Of a stretch of 46,719 nt of DNA, positions 42,144-46,719 are shown piece after piece. The notes beneath the pieces were generated by a model, which worked only from the letters and a program-made list of their open reading frames with translations, had not been told where the DNA came from and ran no database searches. The DNA lies in contig JASEHD010000007.1 of assembly GCA_030019075.1 (NCBI GenBank), positions 1 to 46,719 on the forward strand, read 5' to 3'. Positions within the stretch are counted from its first letter, which is position 1; the number at the start of each line of letters is the position of its first letter. This stretch comes from Bacteroidota bacterium (lineage in GTDB: Bacteria > Bacteroidota > Ignavibacteria > UBA10030 > SZUA-254). The position numbers and the translations under genes were made by a program.

Positions 42144-44384
42144 TTACCGAATTAATAAAAGTTTTTTTGTTATAATTTGCCTCTCGCTTCTCAATCGGTA
42201 AAAATATACGCCAGAGGCGTATCCGCCTTTGGAGGAAACACCTGATGAATAACCTGAAGCATTAAAATTAATTTTGTACTTTCCTATTTCAACATTCTGA
42301 TCAAATAGCGTTGTTATCTTTTGTCCAATGATATTATATACTTCGATAATAATTCTATCTTGTTTAGGTACATCAAACTCGATTGTGGTTTGAGCATTGA
42401 AAGGATTGGGATAATTCTGATAAAGACACCATTCCGTAGGTAGAGGAAATAGTTTCCCATCATCAGATACGCCAGTAGAAATTCCACCCGTTGTTGTCTT
42501 AAATATAGCTCCATTATCTCCGCATACCCACCCTGTATTTGGATTCACAAAATCAATAGAGTAGAATGATTTGCTGAAGGGCACATATTGTCGCTTCCAA
42601 TTTTTACCACCATCGCTTGTATGGTAAATTAATCCTCTATATCCAATTGCCCAACCATTTAAACTATCCACAAAATCAACTTCATTGAACATATCTGGTG
42701 CTGTGCTATCTTGAAGTATCCAATTATCACCGCTGTTACTGGTATAATAAATATAGCCCCGCCCACCCATTGGTTCATCACCAATTATCTCATCGCCACC
42801 AACTGCAAAACCATTTTTATCGTTAAAGAAATATAAATTAGAGATAGGCATTTCGATTCCATTGAATTTTTGTTCCCATGTTAATCCACCATTTGATGTT
42901 TTCATAAGTCGATAATTATTTGCACCGATCAGCCAGCCATTTGCATCATCAATCATTTCCAATCCAGAATAGAATGATCCAATAGTATCAATAGGTTGGA
43001 AAAACCAATCATATCCACCATTGCTAGATTTCAATAAGAATCTATAGTATTCTCTCGAACCGATAATCCACACATTAGCTGAATCAATGAAATCGATTGA
43101 ACGTATAAATTCCAAGTTATATATATTTTGAGTAGCCCATGTTATACCTCCATTGGTTGTTTTTAAAAGTGTACCTGTAATCATCTCCTTTGATCCAATT
43201 GCCCAACCTATCATATTGTTGTAGAACTGAACAGAAGTTAGATATAACAAACTATCTCTAAATTGTGTTCTCCAATTGAGTCCACCGTCTGATGTATTTA
43301 TTATTATACCATCTTTACCTACCGCCCAACCAGTGAGTGTATCAACAAATGATATTGATGTAATATTACTCCTTATCCCATACGAACGCTCTTGCCAACT
43401 CTCTCCTGCATCTGTCGTTTCAAATATGTATCCCTTGAGTCCAACGACCCAACCTTTTGTTCTGCTTGTAAATTGTATTGATGTCAAACTATTATTACTG
43501 TTTGTTTGGTAAGATGTCCATGTCGTCCCGCCATTTGTAGTTCGATAGATTTTTCCTTCCCAGCCAACCACTAACCCAGTGTCTTTGCCCGAGAAGCTTA
43601 GGTCAAACAATATCATCGGTATCTCACTTGAAATAAACTGTGTCTGCCAGTTGTTGCCTCCATTCGTTGTCCGTGCAACATACCCGCAGCAAAATCCTAC
43701 CGATCCCGCAACCCAGCCAACTGAATCGTTTACAAATTGAACAGTTAGGAGCTGCTCAACATCTGATCGATCTAAATACTGCCGCTGCCAACTTATTCCA
43801 CCATCTGTTGTCTTTGCGATAAATCCGTGAATACCAACTACCCATCCAGTTAAACTATCACGGAAGTTGGCATCTGTAATCGACTTCAGTGAGTCATTCG
43901 ATTGGTCAATCCAACTGTACCCACCGTCCGTGGTCTTAAGGATATTGCCTCCAGTGTTTCCAACAATCCAGCCAATTTGGTCTGTAGAGAAGAAGATATT
44001 AAACACCTCTCGATAAATAGTAGACAAATGCTGCCACGATCTGCCGCTATCGATCGTGCGAAAAACAAATGCAGGTTGAGATGTGTTGTACATTCCACCA
44101 AGAGCCCAGCCAGTGTCTCGTCCTATGAATGATAGCGACCCAAGAATGAAGTGAGTAGTAATCGGGATACCATCGGGTTTCACGTACTGCACATCCCACG
44201 TTGAGCCGTTATTGGTCGTTCGAAGTACAACACCATGATCACCTACTGCCAGAATATTAAGTGAGTCGAACACCCAGACCTGCATCAAGGCATTCCCCTG
44301 CGGCAAGGGATTTTGCCACTGCCATTGGGAATCAGCAGTGGTTGTCAATATTAGAACCATAAATATTAGAAATTTATACTTCAT
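42144..44384 (-). CDS. Ycf48/BNR-repeat-like T9SS-secreted protein, copy 1 (intact)
   Basis: A 746-residue protein: signal peptide, about a dozen beta-propeller-type repeats of about 45 residues with the signature GW.VG..G.I.KTTDGG.SW, and a complete T9SS type A domain ending VYFYRLRSERQIITKKLLLIR. Repeats of this kind occur in Ycf48-like photosystem assembly factors and BNR proteins, but in this phylum they are generic secreted propellers of unknown role. Ten residues (VSSKGGYASG, 42209-42238) are inserted before VYFYRL by a palindromic element. The start lies 3 bp from the original stop of the paralog upstream (44388), so the two form a tandem pair. Confidence 0.85.
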   Translation of the reverse strand: MKYKFLIFMVLILTTTADSQWQWQNPLPQGNALMQVWVFDSLNILAVGDHGVVLRTTNNGSTWDVQYVKPDGIPITTHFILGSLSFIGRDTGWALGGMYNTSQPAFVFRTIDSGRSWQHLSTIYREVFNIFFSTDQIGWIVGNTGGNILKTTDGGYSWIDQSNDSLKSITDANFRDSLTGWVVGIHGFIAKTTDGGISWQRQYLDRSDVEQLLTVQFVNDSVGWVAGSVGFCCGYVARTTNGGNNWQTQFISSEIPMILFDLSFSGKDTGLVVGWEGKIYRTTNGGTTWTSYQTNSNNSLTSIQFTSRTKGWVVGLKGYIFETTDAGESWQERSYGIRSNITSISFVDTLTGWAVGKDGIIINTSDGGLNWRTQFRDSLLYLTSVQFYNNMIGWAIGSKEMITGTLLKTTNGGITWATQNIYNLEFIRSIDFIDSANVWIIGSREYYRFLLKSSNGGYDWFFQPIDTIGSFYSGLEMIDDANGWLIGANNYRLMKTSNGGLTWEQKFNGIEMPISNLYFFNDKNGFAVGGDEIIGDEPMGGRGYIYYTSNSGDNWILQDSTAPDMFNEVDFVDSLNGWAIGYRGLIYHTSDGGKNWKRQYVPFSKSFYSIDFVNPNTGWVCGDNGAIFKTTTGGISTGVSDDGKLFPLPTEWCLYQNYPNPFNAQTTIEFDVPKQDRIIIEVYNIIGQKITTLFDQNVEIGKYKINFNASGYSSGVSSKGGYASGVYFYRLRSERQIITKKLLLIR
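42209..42238 (-). repeat. Palindromic double-hairpin element inserted in frame in coding sequence, copy 1
   Basis: On the coding strand TTTCCTCC-AAA-GGCGG and TACGCC-TCT-GGCGTA. Thirty bases add VSSKGGYASG to the T9SS domain, where other proteins in this window read straight from SG to VYFYRL. The right hairpin is identical in core to 618-660 and 7474-7502. Confidence 0.8.
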
Positions 44385-44387
44385 ATC

Positions 44388-46625
44388 TTACCGAATTAAT
44401 AAAAGTTTTTTTGTTATAATTTGCCTCTAGCTCCTCAATCGGTAAAAATATACGCCAGAGGCGTATCCGCCTTTGGAGGAAACACCAAATGAACATTGTG
44501 AAGCATCAAAATTAATTTTGTACTTTCCTATTTCAACATTATGATCAAATAATGTCATTATCTTTTGTCCAATAATATTGTATACTTCGATAATAATTCT
44601 ATCTTGTTTAGGTACATCAAACTCAATTGTAGTTTGAGCATTAAAAGGGTTGGGATAATTCTGATAAAGACACCATTCCGTAGGTAGAGGAAATAGTTTC
44701 CCATCATCAGATACGCCAGTAGAAATTCCACCCGTTGTTGTCTTAAATATAGCTCCATTATCTCCGCATACCCACCCTGTATTTGGATTCACAAAATCAA
44801 TAGAGTAGAATGATTTGCTGAAGGGCACATATTGTCGCTTCCAATTTTTACCACCATCGCTTGTATGGTAAATTAATCCTCTATATCCAATTGCCCAACC
44901 ATTTAAACTATCCACAAAATCAACTTCATTGAACATATCTGGTGCTGTGCTATCTTGAAGTATCCAATTATCACCGCTGTTACTGGTATAATAAATATAG
45001 CCCCGCCCACCCATTGGTTCATCACCAAATATTTCTGATCCTCCAACTGCCCAACCTGTCTGACGATCAATAAAGCAAACATTAGAAAGTCCGGGTCGGA
45101 TTCCGCTGTCTTTCTGAATCCATGTATCTCCTCCATCTGTTGTTTTTACAAGTTTGATTTCAGCTGAACCAATAGCAAGCCATCCGGTCAAACTATCAAT
45201 AAATTCAATAGAGTGGTCGGCGGCACCGCTTGTATAAGTATATTGAGTAAACCAAGTTACTCCGCCATCTATCGTTTTCATCAATTTTCTATCAAAGTAT
45301 TTACTACCAAGAATCCAACCTGTGAGAGTATCAACAAAATCTATTGAGAAAATGAATTCCACATTTGGAATAAATTGGTACACCCATGATATGCCAGCAT
45401 CTGTTGTTTTATAGAGAATACCTTCAACAATATTTTTTGATCCTATAGCCCATCCAATGTCTCTGTTATAGAATTGAACTCCTTTGAAATAAACCAGGCT
45501 ATCGATAACTTTTACTATCCAACTTGCACCCCCATTCGATGTATGAAGAATCACACCCCCCGATCCCACTGCCCAACCATTGAGCGTATCAATAAAATTA
45601 ATGTAGCTAAGTGTACTTCTTGTGCCATGCGAATTTCCCAGCCAGGTAATTCCACTGTCGTTGGTTTTAAATATAAAACCTTTAACACCAACCGTCCAAC
45701 CAATCGATTTAGTAAAATGAATTGAAGTTAAAAAATTTCTACTTATCGTTTGTGTATATTCCCATGATGATCCACTATTACTAGTTTTAAAAATTATTCC
45801 GCTCATACCAACAGCATATCCTACTTCATTGTCCATAAAAAATAAATCACCAAAAATATGATCAAAATCAGTTATTAATTGTGTTATCCATTGATAACCA
45901 CTATTAGTTGTTTTAGAGATGTATCCCAAGCCAAAGTGTGCACTACCTGCAACCCAACCAACTGAATCATTGATGAAATGGACAGCAAGAAGTTGTTCTA
46001 CATTATTATTATCTAAATTTTGCTTTTGCCATGAATTTCCTCCATCTGTTGTTTTTGCAATGAATCCATGAATTCCAACTACCCACCCTGTCAACTTATC
46101 GGTAAAGAAAACATCTGCCATCGATTCAAGAGAGTCATTTGACTGGTCAAACCAATTATTCCCACCATCAGTAGTTTTTAAAATATTACCTTGACTATTA
46201 CCAACAATCCACCCTATCTGATCAGTTACAAAAAATAATTCAAATACTTCTCTGTTTATTTTGGAAATGTGCTGCCAACTTTTTCCTCCGTCAATTGTTT
46301 TGAAAATATATGCTGGTTTTGATGTCTCATACTCTCCACCAAACACCCACCCTGTATCTCGCCCGACAAATGATATTGAATTGAAAATGAAATTTTTAGA
46401 TTCAGGAAAACCTGTTGGTAAAACATATTGCATGTTCCATAATAATCCTGCATCTTCGGTTCGCATAACAAGTCCATAATCACCAACTGTAATTATATTC
46501 AAGGAATCAAAAACCCATACTTTTTTGAGCGTATTCCCTTGAGGTAATGGATTTTGCCACTGCCATTGGGAATACATTGAAGCGGTAAAAAAGACAATCA
46601 TCAAAGTTAAAGTATTTATTTTCAT
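44388..46625 (-). pseudogene. Ycf48/BNR-repeat-like T9SS protein, copy 2, with premature stop in the sorting domain
   Basis: Paralog of the gene at 42144-44384 with the same architecture: signal peptide, repeated GW.VG..G.I.KTTDGG blocks, T9SS domain. The frame stops at 44427-44429 (TAG) after VYFYRLRS, giving 732 residues. The bases beyond encode RQIITKKLLLIR and TAA at 44388-44390, exactly as in copy 1, so one GAG-to-TAG change removes the last 13 residues of the sorting signal. The N-terminal two thirds differ clearly from copy 1, but the last 210 or so residues are almost identical, including the 30-bp palindromic insertion. A truncated product may still be made, but surface delivery is doubtful. 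Confidence 0.8.
44453..44482 (-). repeat. Palindromic double-hairpin element inserted in frame in coding sequence, copy 2
   Basis: Identical to 42209-42238 and at the same codon position of the paralogous gene, so probably one insertion copied by duplication or gene conversion. Confidence 0.8.
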
Positions 46626-46659
46626 GTTATTCTCATATAGTTTAGTTTATAAACACAAA

Positions 46660-46699
46660 AACCCACCTCATTCCAAATGATATGGAATACAAGTAGGTT
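46660..46699 (-). terminator. Probable terminator of a gene beyond the right edge
   Basis: On the minus strand AACCTACT and AGGTGGGTT pair imperfectly around an inner hairpin TTCCA-TATCATT-TGGAA, followed by TTTTGTGTTT. It lies upstream of the start at 46625, so it would end an upstream minus-strand transcript. Confidence 0.45.
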
Positions 46700-46719
46700 A
46701 TAAACTCTTCAGTTCTCAT

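Noticed and set aside
41608-44429. Stop-codon reassignment explaining the two internal stops
   Set aside because: TAA and TAG both end many intact genes in this window at the expected family lengths, so the code is standard; the two stops are local lesions.
42144-46625. Photosystem II assembly factors indicating a phototroph
   Set aside because: Ycf48-like propellers with T9SS tails are common generic secreted proteins in this phylum; no photosynthesis gene is present.

Overview
The window looks like a chromosomal piece of a Bacteroidota/Chlorobi-group bacterium, most likely an Ignavibacteria-type lineage. This is inferred from: type IX secretion (T9SS) C-terminal sorting domains of the YQNYPNPFNP...VYFYRL...KKMLLIK kind on many secreted proteins; a PorV/PorQ-type outer-membrane protein; a SusC-like TonB receptor; a promoter of the Bacteroidota TAnnTTTG form; and moderate GC.

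Layout. 1-974: a partial DUF1670-like gene and two identical tandem GIY-YIG nuclease genes bounded by short palindromic elements. 1289-5712: an NfeD protease/slipin pair followed by a family B DNA polymerase whose exonuclease and polymerase motifs are largely destroyed. 5716-7213 (minus): a stand-alone B12-binding protein, a Maf pyrophosphatase and a small FN3-like secreted protein. 7275-7595: tRNA-Leu(GAG) and tRNA-Lys(TTT), plus a 3' fragment of the tRNA-Lys gene split by a palindromic element. 7885-10408: a small T9SS protein, a PD-(D/E)XK-type nuclease-like gene between 26-bp direct repeats, and a DinJ/YafQ toxin-antitoxin pair whose toxin has suffered an internal deletion. 10515-14046: a candidate DNA-repair/mutagenesis cassette consisting of a RecA/RadB-like protein without the Walker A lysine, a 100-aa helical protein and a PolB2-like polymerase with a degenerate motif C. 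It is preceded by a promoter with a perfect 12-bp palindrome.

14215-38456: a large alpha-glucan (starch/maltodextrin) utilisation region. It has MalG-MalF-MalE-like importer genes, a T9SS-exported GH13 enzyme, a GH13 lipoprotein, a protein with carbohydrate-binding-like modules, a PorV-like protein, a large calcium-motif secreted protein, a TonB receptor, a parvulin isomerase and another GH13. A divergent MalK-type ATPase and a GH31 alpha-glucosidase follow. Extracellular polymer would be trimmed by the T9SS and lipoprotein enzymes, taken through the TonB receptor, cut further in the periplasm and imported by the ABC system.

38596-46625 (minus): a subtilisin-family T9SS protease interrupted by one in-frame stop, and two Ycf48/BNR-like T9SS paralogs that share an almost identical C-terminal third. 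One of these also carries a premature stop.

The most notable things are the PolB2/RecA-like cassette, the catalytically dead second PolB, and a family of roughly 30-bp double-hairpin palindromic elements. These elements sit between genes, inside a tRNA fragment and in frame inside coding sequence, in the manner of Rickettsia palindromic elements. A second repeat family supplies start or stop codons at the edges of several genes. Everything here is read from the sequence and from memory of protein families; no database search was run.
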